A stretch of 64,000 nucleotides of DNA from Acidiferrobacterales bacterium (lineage in GTDB: Bacteria; Pseudomonadota; Gammaproteobacteria; Acidiferrobacterales; SZUA-150). Below, piece after piece: positions 1-8,761 of the stretch; positions within the stretch are counted from its first letter, which is position 1; every line of letters starts with the position of its first letter. The stretch spans positions 1-64,000 of the forward strand of contig CAMYII010000052.1 in NCBI GenBank assembly GCA_947258385.1, given 5' to 3'. The position numbers and the translations under genes are program-made. The notes beneath the pieces are model-generated. The model made no database searches, was not told where the DNA came from, and saw nothing but the letters and a program-made list of their open reading frames with translations.

Positions 1-450
1 CTCGGTCTTGTTGGTGAAATTCACCTTGACCCAATCGCCCTCGCTGACATGGAACTCGGGACCGGGCACCTGCCCGTTGAACGCCAGCAGATGGACCTTT
101 ATCCCCGGCAGGATCTCATGCTGCACGATGCGAATATCGATATCGAACTCCTTGTAATTCACTTCATGATCGGCGGGCGCCCCCGGCGGCTCGATCACCC
201 CGCCCATCGCATGACCGCTGTGATCTTTCATGAACATCATGGAGCCATAATTGCTCAGTTCATGACCCATTGCACTGTGATCGATTTGTTGCGCGGCCCG
301 CGCACCAAGACTGGTGCCGGCGGCCAACGCCCCGCCCGTGACGGCCACGGCCTTGCGTAGAAAGCGGCGCCGCGCATCGCGTTGCGCATCGATTTGCTGC
401 TCCGGCTCCTTATGTGTGCGGCCAGTCTTCAGATCGGTTTTGTCAGACAT
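1..450 (-). CDS. Multicopper oxidase, N-terminal part (cut by window edge)
   Basis: The 150 visible residues begin MSDKTDLKTG and carry a twin-arginine signal (RRRFLRKAV at about residues 28-36, then a small hydrophobic stretch ending ARA), so the protein is probably exported folded through Tat. After a Met/His-rich spacer (several MGH, MMFMKDHSGHAM) comes the start of a cupredoxin domain with the typical LAFNGQVPGPEFHVSEGDWV block. This is the first-domain signature of CopA-type or related copper oxidases. The rest, including most copper ligands, lies outside the window. A start five codons upstream (465, MENAEM) is possible; a GGAG lies about 9 nt before the chosen ATG. It is downstream of and co-oriented with the Cys/His-rich gene ending at 541, which suggests a copper-handling pair. 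Confidence 0.8.
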   Translation of the reverse strand, partial: MSDKTDLKTGRTHKEPEQQIDAQRDARRRFLRKAVAVTGGALAAGTSLGARAAQQIDHSAMGHELSNYGSMMFMKDHSGHAMGGVIEPPGAPADHEVNYKEFDIDIRIVQHEILPGIKVHLLAFNGQVPGPEFHVSEGDWVKVNFTNKTE

Positions 451-540
451 CTCAGCGTTCTCCATTGGCTCCACGAACCAATATCAACCGCCGCGGCCAT
501 AAGCCCAGCGGGTTAAACGAAATAGATAAACAACGGCTGT

Positions 541-897
541 TCAGCCGAAATGTCTAGGGGGTCTTTCGCGCAGATTCAACGCAACACGGGGGTGGGGATG
601 TTTGATGACAGCCTGTAAGATAGAGCGAAAAGGCGTCGCAAACAGGTCGGTAGCGGGTAACATGCTGTAGGTATGTAGGCAGGCGCTGCAACAATCCATG
701 TTGCAATTACCCTCATGCATCGAGCCAACCTGTTTGCAACATTCGCAGGAATCATGATGCACCCCTTGATCCTGATGTTGCACCGTCGCGACATCCTCAA
801 ACGCCGGCACTGCGGCGGCGAACAAGGGGTGCATAGGCGCTAAAACCACTGCCCAGATCAGCAATATCACGGTGAACGGTCGACGGCTTCTAATCAT
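541..897 (-). CDS. Small exported Cys/His-rich protein, likely metal-related
   Basis: A 118-residue protein with an N-terminal hydrophobic signal (RRPFTVILLIWAVVLAPM, cleavage near LFAAA) and a compact metal-binding-looking centre: HHDSCECCKQVG, then HEGNCNMDCCSACLH. Seven cysteines and several histidines fall within about 35 residues. I do not recognise a named family with certainty; short Cys/His-rich periplasmic proteins of this type often sit beside copper or mercury genes. The gene lies 90 bp upstream of the multicopper oxidase on the same strand, so a copper-resistance role is inferred from context. The reading frame is open to 993, but its upstream part runs into the inverted repeat at 976, so the ATG at 897 is preferred although no strong ribosome site is visible. 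Confidence 0.55.
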   Translation of the reverse strand: MIRSRRPFTVILLIWAVVLAPMHPLFAAAVPAFEDVATVQHQDQGVHHDSCECCKQVGSMHEGNCNMDCCSACLHTYSMLPATDLFATPFRSILQAVIKHPHPRVALNLRERPPRHFG

Positions 898-975
898 TAA
901 TAATTTACCATACCTACTTGGCGGAGATACTTCAACAACTACGATCCCGTAAGAGCACATTTGCGACAAAACAAA

Positions 976-1004
976 GGGGTCAAGTCTTGACATTTATCAT
1001 TTTT
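976..1004 (+). repeat. Left inverted repeat flanking the REP-associated transposase
   Basis: This begins ggggtcaagtcttgac and its reverse complement recurs at 2034-2061 with 28 matching bases. The core gtcaag-t-cttgac is itself nearly palindromic and could fold into a small hairpin. The pair encloses the transposase gene exactly, with the left copy only a few bases past its stop codon. Confidence 0.85.
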
Positions 1005-2015
1005 GTTCAGCCAGCGCTTTCTCAACACGCTTGACTGTCCTGGCTAACCGGGCATCGTCTTTCATTTTGGCCATCAAACGATGGCTTGCCACGGAGATGC
1101 TGGAATAATGTCCCACGCCGAAGCCATTGGCAATCTCTTTGAGTCCATAGCCCGCCTGCTTCCTGGCCAGCGTCATGGCGACCATACGCGGGAGATTCTG
1201 CCTCCCACGCCCGCGCGTGCTTTGCTGTAACTCACTGACTGCAACGCTAAAGGCCTTGGCAACTGTTTGCATAATCGCCTCGAGACTCGGGCGTTTTGCC
1301 AGCCGCCGCGCTTGTGGGATTTCCTTGGTCGTCTTATTTACTCGACTGGCCAATCGTCGGCAAAAGCCCTCATCCCCTAATACGGCTGCGGTCTGTTTTT
1401 TCTGGTAAAAGGTCTGAATTTCCTCATCCACCCCCTGCTCCACAAAGCCCTGATAGCGCCGGGATTTGTCGCGTTGGCCGATCATGGCTAATACGGTTTG
1501 GGTGACCAACCAGGGCGGTGGTGTGACCCTGCCGAGGTAGGCCGGATAACTGGACCAGCGGTAATCGTTTAAACGCGCGGTCAGGCCGGCCTCGAGCGGG
1601 TTGCGATGAATATAACGACTGACTTGTAATAAATAGTTATCTTTATCCACCACAATGGCTTTGTAACGCCCCCGAAATAAGGGGCCACTTTATCCACCAC
1701 AATGGCTTTGTAACGCCCCCGAAATAAGGGGCCATCGCTGCCGGTATCACGGTTGTAGCGCTGGGTATACACCCCATTGAGATGGCGCATGGCCCGAGCC
1801 AAATTGCCTTCCGGGGTATGGAATAATACATGGTAATGATTGCCCATTAGACAAAAGGCATGGGTTTGCACACGAAAGGTGTCAGCCAACTCTTGGAGGA
1901 GCTCGAGGAAGAGGTGACGGTGATGATCGGTTTTGAATATCGAACGCCGACCGGCACCCCGGTTCATCACATGGTACCAGGCACCCGGATATTCGATACG
2001 CAGGGGACGGGACAT
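997..2015 (-). pseudogene. REP-associated tyrosine (Y1) transposase, frameshifted
   Basis: The N-terminal part (2015 downwards) reads MSRPLRIEYPGAWYHVMNRG, followed by FCLMGNHYHVLFHTPEGNLA with the HUH-type histidine pair and the family's FRGRYKAIVVDK block. The C-terminal part, in another frame, continues DNYLLQVSRYIHRNPLEAG and ends with a DnaA/Trp-repressor-like helix-turn-helix segment (GLKEIANGFGVGHYSSIS). This is the usual order for RAYT proteins of the IS200/IS605-related class. The two halves are put out of frame by a 47-bp tandem duplication at 1641-1734; removing one copy restores about 323 codons. The C-terminal half could still start at an internal ATG (1653), but a working transposase is unlikely. 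It is bounded by inverted repeats at 976 and 2034. Confidence 0.85.
1641..1734 (+). repeat. 47-bp perfect tandem duplication inside the transposase gene
   Basis: The segment beginning ctttatccaccacaatgg occupies 1641-1687 and is repeated immediately at 1688-1734. Because 47 is not a multiple of three, it shifts the reading frame of the transposase. Both copies appear identical, so the event is probably recent (or an assembly error). Confidence 0.9.
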
Positions 2016-2033
2016 TCGGTGAGGCTATTTGCT

Positions 2034-2061
2034 AAAATGATAAATGTCAAGACTTGACCCC
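2034..2061 (-). repeat. Right inverted repeat flanking the REP-associated transposase
   Basis: Reverse complement of the repeat at 976-1004 (aaaatgataaatgtcaag... ending gacttgacccc). It lies about 20 bp upstream of the transposase start codon. Confidence 0.85.
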
Positions 2062-2096
2062 CTTTTTTGCGTTCCGGGAACGAGAGCTCAGCGCGC

Positions 2097-2990
2097 CTAT
2101 TGCGTCAGGCGCCTCAGCGCTTCCTCATATTTCTCCGCGGTCTTTTGGATGATCTCCCGCGGCAGTTCAGGACCCGGCGCCCTTTTGTTCCAGTCCAGCG
2201 TTTCCAGATAGTCGCGCACGTATTGCTTGTCGAAGCTCGGCGGGCTGCTGCCCGGCTGGTAGCTGTCGGCCGGCCAGAAGCGCGAGGAGTCGGGGGTGAG
2301 GATTTCATCGATCAGCACGAGCGCGCCGTTGTCATCCAGCCCGAATTCAAACTTGGTGTCGGCAATGATGATGCCGCGCGCCAGGGCGTAGGCCGCCGCT
2401 TCCGCGTACAAACGCAAACTGACATCGCGCACTTGTTTCGCAAGTGTCTCACCGAGCAGCGCCACCGTCCGGTCAAAATCGATGTTCTCATCGTGCTCGC
2501 CCACGTCGGCCTTGGTCGAGGGAGTGTAGATGGGCTCGGGCAGCTTGTCCGCCTGGCGCAACCCTGCTGGCAATTGGATGCCACAGACGGCGCCGGTTTG
2601 CTGGTAATCCTTCCAGCCGGAACCGATGAGATAACCACGGACGATGGCCTCCACCGGCAGCGGCTTCAGTTTGCGCACAATGACCGCATGCAAGGCGACC
2701 CGTGCGCGCTCCGCGGGATCCGGGATCACCTCCGCGAGCGGCCTGTCCGTTAAGTGATTGGGAATAATATGCCCGGTGCGGCCAAACCAGAAATTGGAGA
2801 TGGCGGTCAGCACCGCGCCCTTGCCGGGGATGGCCGTGGGCAGGACCACGTCAAAGGCCGATAGACGATCGGTGGTGACAATCAACATATGATCGTCATC
2901 AATGCGGTAAATGTCGCGCACCTTGCCCTTTTGGATCAACGGCAGGTTGCTCAGTTTCGACTCGAACAATACCTCTTGTAAAGCACTCAT
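2097..2990 (-). CDS. purC: Phosphoribosylaminoimidazole-succinocarboxamide synthase
   Basis: SAICAR synthetase couples CAIR and aspartate with ATP in purine synthesis. The 297-residue product shows the family motifs [11 protein letters not shown] (about 18-28), [11 protein letters not shown] (about 41-51) and the late [14 protein letters not shown] block. Its length matches the longer, yeast-like bacterial PurC group rather than the roughly 240-residue E. coli type. The ATG at 2990 is preceded by GGGGGAA at good spacing; the open frame extends further but without family similarity. It stands alone between the broken transposase and a rightward VanZ-like gene. Confidence 0.95.
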   Translation of the reverse strand: MSALQEVLFESKLSNLPLIQKGKVRDIYRIDDDHMLIVTTDRLSAFDVVLPTAIPGKGAVLTAISNFWFGRTGHIIPNHLTDRPLAEVIPDPAERARVALHAVIVRKLKPLPVEAIVRGYLIGSGWKDYQQTGAVCGIQLPAGLRQADKLPEPIYTPSTKADVGEHDENIDFDRTVALLGETLAKQVRDVSLRLYAEAAAYALARGIIIADTKFEFGLDDNGALVLIDEILTPDSSRFWPADSYQPGSSPPSFDKQYVRDYLETLDWNKRAPGPELPREIIQKTAEKYEEALRRLTQ

Positions 2991-3193
2991 GTTTTCCCCC
3001 GGTTCCCATAATAGACGATTAAATACTAAATACCTTGCGCACGCTTTACATGTGGGCAATATTCTAATAGATGGCATGAGTACCCTGACACCACGGATGC
3101 GCCCAACGGCAATCTATGCTACAAAGCCCCGTGATATCAAGTCCGACACGACCCAGGATGTGTTCTGTGCGTTTTTTTGGATGATGTATTCTT

Positions 3194-3586
3194 ATGGCTG
3201 TTGAACGACTGAAATACCGAGGCATCTGGCTGGCGGTCGGGTACCTTCTGCTCGCCGCCGTGATCTATGTGTCGCTGATGGCAAAATTACCCCGCGGCGG
3301 CATTTTCTACAGCGACAAAATCACTCATATTGTCTCCTACGGTGTGCTCATGTGGTGGTTTGCCCAGCTCTACCCCAAGTCCAGGCGCCTGTTGCTGGCG
3401 GCGCTATTCGTGGCCATGGGGGTAACCCTGGAATTCGGCCAGGCCCAGGTCAGCCGCTACCGCATCCTGGATACCGCCGACATGCTGGCGAACAGCGCCG
3501 GCATTATCGTCGGCTGGGTGCTGGTGAAAACCCCCCTGCCTTTCACGATTTACCGCATCGAGCAGTGGCTGCCGACCGGCGACTAG
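3194..3586 (+). CDS. VanZ-like family membrane protein
   Basis: A 130-residue integral membrane protein with about four hydrophobic helices. The conserved VanZ-family pattern is visible: DKITHIVSYGVLMWW (about 41-55), then TLEFGQAQVSRYRILDTADMLANSAG (split here across about 77-105), in which the E, Q and D..D..N positions are typical. VanZ itself gives low-level teicoplanin resistance, but most chromosomal homologues have no known function, so no role is assigned. Its stop overlaps the stop of the convergent transporter gene by 4 bp. Confidence 0.85.
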   Translation: MAVERLKYRGIWLAVGYLLLAAVIYVSLMAKLPRGGIFYSDKITHIVSYGVLMWWFAQLYPKSRRLLLAALFVAMGVTLEFGQAQVSRYRILDTADMLANSAGIIVGWVLVKTPLPFTIYRIEQWLPTGD

Positions 3587-4581
3587 ACCCTCCCGGCGCG
3601 GGTCGCGCGGCGCGCCAGCCAGATGCCCAGCAAGACCGCCGCGCCGCCAAGCGCCTGCCAGCCACTCAAGGCCTCACCGAGCATCATCCACGCCAGGGCA
3701 GCGGCGGCAGCCGGCTGCAACAACAGGCTAACCGAGGAGAATGATGCCGGCAGGTGCGCCAGTCCATAGGCGATCAGACCCTGGCCGACACCCTGTGACA
3801 CCCAGGCGAGCAGGAACAGAATCGACCAACCCCGCAGGGTCAGGGGCCATACTGATTCGCCGGCGGCCACGGCAAGTCCGCAAAGGGCCAGCGCACTGAT
3901 CATTCCGCTGTAACCCATGAGCACGGCAGTACTCATCGTACGGCGCAGCGCCTTGATGCTGATGATGTAGGCGGCATAGAACATGGCGGTGACAATTCCC
4001 AGCACGTCACCCAGAGGATGGGTCCCACCGATGTCAAAGCTCGCGCGCACGAGCAGCGCGGCGCCGCCCAAGGCCAGCGCCATGGCAAACAAGAATCGAA
4101 GGGTGATGCGTTCCCCGAACAGCCACCACGCGGCCATGGTCACGAAGATTGGCGCCCCATTCGCCAGCAAGGTGGCATTGGCCACACTGGTATAGACAAT
4201 GGACCAGTGCCAGCAGGCCAGATCGGCGGCGAAGAACAGCCCGGACAACACCAGCCATGTCTGCTGTCGCCGCGGCCAGTATTTGAAGCTCGCCGTCGGA
4301 CCGGCGGGCTTCTCCGCCAGCGCCCATAAGCCGAACAACGGCAGGGCCAGCAGCATGCGGTGAAACGCGGTCGCCGTCGGCGCCAGCTCGCTCAGACGGA
4401 CAAAGATGGGGGCGAACGCGATACATAGCGCGCCCACGAGCAGGGCGATGAAGGCCATGCGCGCCGTGCGTAGGCTTGCGGCCTCGGCGCCGACGGCGCT
4501 CACAGAATCATGCGCTTCATCGTCAATACCACGCGACGGCGGCATCGGGCCGGCGCTAGGCGACCGGCGGTTTGCGGCCAC
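3583..4581 (-). CDS. EamA/DMT-family transporter
   Basis: The product has about ten hydrophobic helices arranged as two EamA repeats, with the typical openings FAPIFVRLSELAPTATAFHR and, in the second half, GYSGMISALALCGL. DMT transporters export metabolites or amino acids; the substrate cannot be predicted here. The first 40 residues are hydrophilic and Ala/Ser-rich, so the true start may be the ATG at 4545 (MPPSRG) or 4458 (MAFIAL). The chosen start overlaps the 3' end of the upstream methyltransferase (4556), which suggests translational coupling. Confidence 0.85.
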   Translation of the reverse strand: MAANRRSPSAGPMPPSRGIDDEAHDSVSAVGAEAASLRTARMAFIALLVGALCIAFAPIFVRLSELAPTATAFHRMLLALPLFGLWALAEKPAGPTASFKYWPRRQQTWLVLSGLFFAADLACWHWSIVYTSVANATLLANGAPIFVTMAAWWLFGERITLRFLFAMALALGGAALLVRASFDIGGTHPLGDVLGIVTAMFYAAYIISIKALRRTMSTAVLMGYSGMISALALCGLAVAAGESVWPLTLRGWSILFLLAWVSQGVGQGLIAYGLAHLPASFSSVSLLLQPAAAAALAWMMLGEALSGWQALGGAAVLLGIWLARRATRAGRV

Positions 4582-5407
4582 CGGAAAACAAGGTCTCCAC
4601 GTTCAGCCAGATGCCGTCCGCACCGGCGAGCCTTTCGACCTCGACAAGATGCGCCTGCCTGAACCGCGCCTGTGCCTCTGGCTCGAGTCTTGATACAAGA
4701 CCGCGGAAACCACTGTTCCAGATGATATCCCACCATTGGCTGGCGTCCCTCAAGTGGTATCCAAGCTGCTCGCTGTGCACGCTGACATCGAACAGTCCCG
4801 CCTGCTCCAGCAAGGCACGGCAGTTATCGGCATTCTTTAGATGCTCGACCGGGTAAGGCCGCAGCTCGGCCGGCTGCACCTGACCATAGTGCCCGATCTG
4901 CTCGCGAAACAGATCCAGCATGGGCTGAAACGCCTCCGACCCGAAGGAGGTGAACATGACCCTCCCCCCCGGTTTGGTCACACGCTGCCAGTGGCGCAGC
5001 GCGGCGGCCATGTCGGGCAGAAAAAACAATCCGAACGAGCACATCACGGCATCGAAATAATTGCCGCGGAATTCGAGCGCTTCGGCATCCATCACATGCA
5101 GGTCCACGTTGGTAAGGCCCAGCTTGCTGAGATTGCGCTGCGCCTGGTCGAGCATGTCCTCGGCCAGATCGATCGCGATCACGCGCCCGGCGGGCGCCAC
5201 CCTCTGCGCCGCCGCCACCGCCACGACACCGGTACCGGTGGCGACATCCAGTACCTTCTGGCCCGGGGCAAGCTGCAACCGCGCGACCAGGCGGTCGGCG
5301 CAGAAAGGGAAAAAGCGCATCGCCTCGTTGTCATAGGCGGCTGAGACCAGATTAAAGACCGCCGCCACACGCTGTTTGTGCTCCGAAGGATCGATTGACT
5401 GCTCCAC
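4556..5407 (-). CDS. Class I SAM-dependent methyltransferase (UbiE-like)
   Basis: The 283-residue product has the SAM motif I KVLDVATGTGVVAVAA (about 51-66), the acidic motif II IAIDLAEDML, MDAEALEF and the post-motif FDAVMCSFGLFFLPD. This is closest in style to UbiE/COQ5 methyltransferases, but the C-terminal part differs from UbiE, so the substrate is unknown. The start is a GTG at 5407 (VEQSIDPSEHK) with AAAGG about 10 nt upstream. No ATG gives a sensible N-terminus; the frame stays open far upstream without similarity. It is divergent from the zinc-ribbon-like gene to its right. Confidence 0.85.
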   Translation of the reverse strand: MEQSIDPSEHKQRVAAVFNLVSAAYDNEAMRFFPFCADRLVARLQLAPGQKVLDVATGTGVVAVAAAQRVAPAGRVIAIDLAEDMLDQAQRNLSKLGLTNVDLHVMDAEALEFRGNYFDAVMCSFGLFFLPDMAAALRHWQRVTKPGGRVMFTSFGSEAFQPMLDLFREQIGHYGQVQPAELRPYPVEHLKNADNCRALLEQAGLFDVSVHSEQLGYHLRDASQWWDIIWNSGFRGLVSRLEPEAQARFRQAHLVEVERLAGADGIWLNVETLFSGGRKPPVA

Positions 5408-5560
5408 GCGAAAAAACCTTTTGTTGTTTGGCAAGCGCGGCACTATACAGGAACACGACGCGAGCAGGGAACCGTGCCGGACGCCTGAGGCATGCACACC
5501 GACGATGCGCTGTTCGCGCGACCGGCCTCGACTTTCGGGGCGGGTGACTTCTGGTTTACC

Positions 5561-6196
5561 ATGAAACATCTGCAACCCGCCGCTCGCGATACCATGGATG
5601 AAAAGCTGATCCTGCACTGCACCGATCCCGAGGTCATACCCGCTGACCGGGCGGCGTTGATCCAGGCACTGCACGGCGAAGGCCTGATGGGGGAGGCATT
5701 CCCTTTCCGCGGCGCGACCCACTATCACACCGGCGGGAATTTTCTGCATCTCGTCACGTTTCTCGGATGCAGCCCCCGCGTTGCCACCCGGCCGGCCGAC
5801 GCGGCCGTGACGGACACCGGCTTTTGTCATATCGAGGTCTCCCCCATTCTGGCGGAGGTCGCGTTTCTCGGCGGGAGCAACACCAAACCGCCGCTGTGCC
5901 CCCGATGCCGCGGCCGTGAAACGCAGTGGCGCGAGCTGTTGCGGACATGGAGCCTTGAGAAACAGGCCTGCGGCTGGACCTGTGCGCACTGCGGGCCGGG
6001 CGCACATCCCTACCGGCTGAACTGGCGCGAATACGGGGGGTTCGGGCGATTTTATCTCGCGATCTGGGACATCGCCGAGGGCACGGCGCTGCCGGGGGAG
6101 CGCCTGCTCGCGCTGCTGCGCGCCCAGACCGGGTGCGACTGGCGTTTTTTCTATTTCGCTGGCAAGCCATTCATGCAGGAGACAAGCCTCGCCTAG
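5561..6196 (+). CDS. Conserved-looking hypothetical protein with a C4 zinc-ribbon-like motif
   Basis: A soluble protein of about 211 residues that I do not recognise. A four-cysteine pair arrangement, CPRC ... CAHC, spaced by about 30 residues, suggests a zinc ribbon. A FRGATHYHTGGNFLHLVTFLGCSP block and the end YFAGKPFMQE are other likely conserved parts. The start is uncertain: ATG at 5492, 5561 or 5594 are all in frame, and none has a clear ribosome site. It is transcribed away from the methyltransferase. Confidence 0.6.
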   Translation: MKHLQPAARDTMDEKLILHCTDPEVIPADRAALIQALHGEGLMGEAFPFRGATHYHTGGNFLHLVTFLGCSPRVATRPADAAVTDTGFCHIEVSPILAEVAFLGGSNTKPPLCPRCRGRETQWRELLRTWSLEKQACGWTCAHCGPGAHPYRLNWREYGGFGRFYLAIWDIAEGTALPGERLLALLRAQTGCDWRFFYFAGKPFMQETSLA

Positions 6197-6268
6197 CATT
6201 GCATAATCAAAACCCTTAAGTGGGTTTTGCCACAGGACTCAACGACTCACCATACGGAGGAGAAAGCC

Positions 6269-6574
6269 ATGCACGTAACGCTGGTGCATGTTCATGTGAA
6301 GCCGGAACACATCGAGGATTTTATCGCCGCGACCCAAACGAACCACGAGGCCTCGGTCAAGGAGCCCGGCAATCTGCGCTTCGACGTGCTGCAGCGCGAT
6401 GACGATCCGACCCGCTTCGTGCTCTATGAGGCCTATGCCAGCGCGGAGGACGCCGGCGCCCACAAGCAGACGCAACATTATCTTAGCTGGCGCGACACCG
6501 TGGCCGGCTGGATGGCCTCACCGCGGCAGGGCGTGCTGCACAAAGGCCTGTTTCCCGCGGCACGCGAGCGGTGA
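6269..6574 (+). CDS. ABM-domain (LsrG-like) monooxygenase/quinol family protein
   Basis: A 101-residue antibiotic-biosynthesis-monooxygenase fold protein: VHVKPEHIEDFIAAT, EPGNLRFDVLQRDDDPTRFVLYEAYAS and YLSWRDTV are the usual strands and helix of this ferredoxin-like dimer family. Members include LsrG and small cofactor-free oxygenases; the substrate is unknown. GGAGGAG precedes the chosen ATG. It overlaps the next gene (alcohol dehydrogenase) by 4 bp, a pairing that suggests joint action on an aldehyde or alcohol. Confidence 0.85.
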   Translation: MHVTLVHVHVKPEHIEDFIAATQTNHEASVKEPGNLRFDVLQRDDDPTRFVLYEAYASAEDAGAHKQTQHYLSWRDTVAGWMASPRQGVLHKGLFPAARER

Positions 6575-7761
6575 TGATCGCGCCATTTTCCATCGCCCGC
6601 CTCCCTCGCATCGAGTTCGGCGCCGGGCGCCTCGCCAAGGTGCCGGAGCTCGCCGCCCGCTACGGCACACGCGCATTGATCGTGACCGGCGGCCAGTCCC
6701 TCCGGCAAACGGAACATTGGGAGAGTCTCGCCGGGGCCCTGTCGGAGCGGGGGATGACCTGGAAAGACTTTCCGGTGAACGACGAGCCCTCGCCCAAACT
6801 GGTCGATCACGCGGTCCAGGACTTCCTTGACGAGCATATCGAGGTGGTCCTCGGTATCGGCGGCGGCAGCGTGCTGGACGCGGCCAAGGCCATCGCTGGA
6901 CTGCTGCCGCGCGGTGGTTCGGTCATGGACCACCTGGAAGGGGTGGGTCCCGAGAAACCCTACCAGGGTCCGTCCCTGCCCTATATCGCCGTGCCCACGA
7001 CCGCCGGCACCGGCAGCGAGGCCACCAAGAATGCCGTGTTGAGCGAACGCGGGGCGCACGGCTTCAAGAAGTCCTTTCGTGACGAGCAGCTCGTGCCTCA
7101 GTACGCCGTGGTGGACCCGGAACTGCTGGCGAGCTGCCCACCGGATCTCATCGCCGCCAACGGCATGGACGCCCTGACGCAACTCCTGGAATCCTATGTC
7201 TCCCTCAAGGCCAATCCGTTTACCGACGCCTTGGCGCTGAGCGGCCTGGCGGCGGCCCGCGACGGGCTGCTCGCCTGGTACGAGACCGGGCCCGCGGCGG
7301 CCGCCGCCCGCGGCCAGATGGCCTACGCCGCCTTGATCTCGGGTATCACGCTTGCCCAGTGCGGCCTGGGCTCGGTCCACGGGCTGGCCTCGCCGCTGGG
7401 GGCGTTCTCGACCATTCCCCATGGCGTGGCCTGCGGCACCATGGTGTCGACCTGCACCGACATGAACATCCGCGCCATGCGCGAGCGCGAACCCAACCAT
7501 CCGGCGCTCGGGAAATACGCCGCGGTCGGCGCCTTGTTCACCGGTAAACATTACGAACACCGGGAGGAAGCGTGGGTGGCGTTACTGGAGATCTTGAGCG
7601 ACTGGACCTACCGCATGAAACTGCCGACGCTGTCGGAATACGGCATCGGCGAGACGGACATGGGGCGCATGGTCGCCAACAGCCGGGGCAGCAGCATGAA
7701 GACCAATCCAATCGTGCTGACGGACGCGGAGATCGCCGAAACCCTGCGCGCGCGACTGTAG
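6571..7761 (+). CDS. Iron-containing-type alcohol dehydrogenase
   Basis: The 396-residue product is full length for the Fe-ADH family. It has the nucleotide-binding GGGSVLDAAKAI (about 98-109) and the VPTTAGTGSEAT segment. At the metal site I see D200, H270 (VHGLASPLGAF) and H284 (IPHGVACG), but the second ligand, usually His in DALTH, is Gln204 (GMDALTQLLESY). Three ligands remain, as in some family branches that bind other metals. It probably oxidises or reduces a small alcohol or aldehyde with NAD(P). The ATG overlaps the stop of the ABM-domain gene (GTGATGA), indicating translational coupling. Confidence 0.9.
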   Translation: MMIAPFSIARLPRIEFGAGRLAKVPELAARYGTRALIVTGGQSLRQTEHWESLAGALSERGMTWKDFPVNDEPSPKLVDHAVQDFLDEHIEVVLGIGGGSVLDAAKAIAGLLPRGGSVMDHLEGVGPEKPYQGPSLPYIAVPTTAGTGSEATKNAVLSERGAHGFKKSFRDEQLVPQYAVVDPELLASCPPDLIAANGMDALTQLLESYVSLKANPFTDALALSGLAAARDGLLAWYETGPAAAAARGQMAYAALISGITLAQCGLGSVHGLASPLGAFSTIPHGVACGTMVSTCTDMNIRAMREREPNHPALGKYAAVGALFTGKHYEHREEAWVALLEILSDWTYRMKLPTLSEYGIGETDMGRMVANSRGSSMKTNPIVLTDAEIAETLRARL

Positions 7762-7858
7762 TCCGGGCCCGCCAGGGTTTTCTTTACGCCGCTGCGGTAA
7801 TGCGTGCGCGCGCGGGGATCGATCAAACGGGCCACCCCACCCCTTTGATGGCGCGGCC

Positions 7859-8710
7859 TCAGGCCTCGGCGACGATATAGCAGATCCAGGACTCCTGGTT
7901 TTCGACCTCGGTCTGCTCGTAGTACTCGCCGGTGCCTTCGAGCTCATCCTCCTCATCATCGTCGTCGTCTGAGTCTTCGAACTCCTCCCAGTAAACGCGT
8001 ACCTTGCTGAAGCCCGCCTCCTCCAATAATTCACGGATCTCCGGAATGCCCCACACGCGCCAGTCGTAGCTGAAGGCCCGGTCGATGCGCGAATCGTCCT
8101 CGAAGGCGAAATGGATAAAACAGCTCATCTCATGGGTGATGGGATTGAAGCGGTCCTGGTCCCAGATGTAAGTGAAATCCTCGTCGTCCACCTCCCGCTC
8201 TTCTTCCAGGGCGTCCATGGTCTCGGTACCGCCGATCAGATCGAGCACCAGCAAACCATCGTCTTTCAGTCCGCGGCGCGCGTTTTCGAAATAGCCGCGC
8301 AATTGATCGCGTGTCTTGAAACAGCAATAACTGAAATTCATCGCGCAGGTGACGTCCACTTTCTCTTGCGGCGCATCCAGCACGTTGCCATGGATCAAGG
8401 TGACACGATCGGCCGTGTCGGCACCGGCGAACATAACATTGTGCTCGCGGCCCCAGTCAAGCGTCTCCTCGCACAGGTCCACGCCAATGGCGCGGCGCTC
8501 CGGATCAGTCTTGCACCATTCAACCGACAATAAGGCGGTCCCGCAGAAATCCTCGCGCAGCACCATCGGTTTCTTGCCGCGGAGCTGCCGGTAGGTCTGA
8601 TCATAGAATTCGATATCGCTCTCCGGCGACTGCACCGCTTTTTGATATAACACGAAGCGATCGGCCTGCTCGGCCAGGGTCGGAGTTGGCGCTTTTTGTG
8701 GTTTGCTCAT
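7859..8710 (-). CDS. Class I SAM-dependent methyltransferase with an acidic tail region
   Basis: The 283-residue product contains LREDFCGTALLSVEWCK (SAM-binding loop), AIGVDLCEETL, CAMNFSYCCFKTRDQLRGYF and a strongly acidic stretch near residue 250 (FEDSDDDDDEEDELEG). This methyltransferase family is seen in many proteobacteria; its substrate is not known to me. It lies 51 bp downstream of the ATP-grasp gene on the same strand and may be the third gene of that operon. Confidence 0.85.
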   Translation of the reverse strand: MSKPQKAPTPTLAEQADRFVLYQKAVQSPESDIEFYDQTYRQLRGKKPMVLREDFCGTALLSVEWCKTDPERRAIGVDLCEETLDWGREHNVMFAGADTADRVTLIHGNVLDAPQEKVDVTCAMNFSYCCFKTRDQLRGYFENARRGLKDDGLLVLDLIGGTETMDALEEEREVDDEDFTYIWDQDRFNPITHEMSCFIHFAFEDDSRIDRAFSYDWRVWGIPEIRELLEEAGFSKVRVYWEEFEDSDDDDDEEDELEGTGEYYEQTEVENQESWICYIVAEA

Positions 8711-8761
8711 GAGTGATTGCTGCCTGTCGTCTGGTTGAATAAGAAAATCTGCCTGCGCCGC

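Noticed and set aside
5408-6199. Leftward open frame extending the methyltransferase by about 260 codons
   Set aside because: The extension has no similarity, is antisense to the zinc-ribbon-like gene, and a GTG with a ribosome site gives a normal methyltransferase start.
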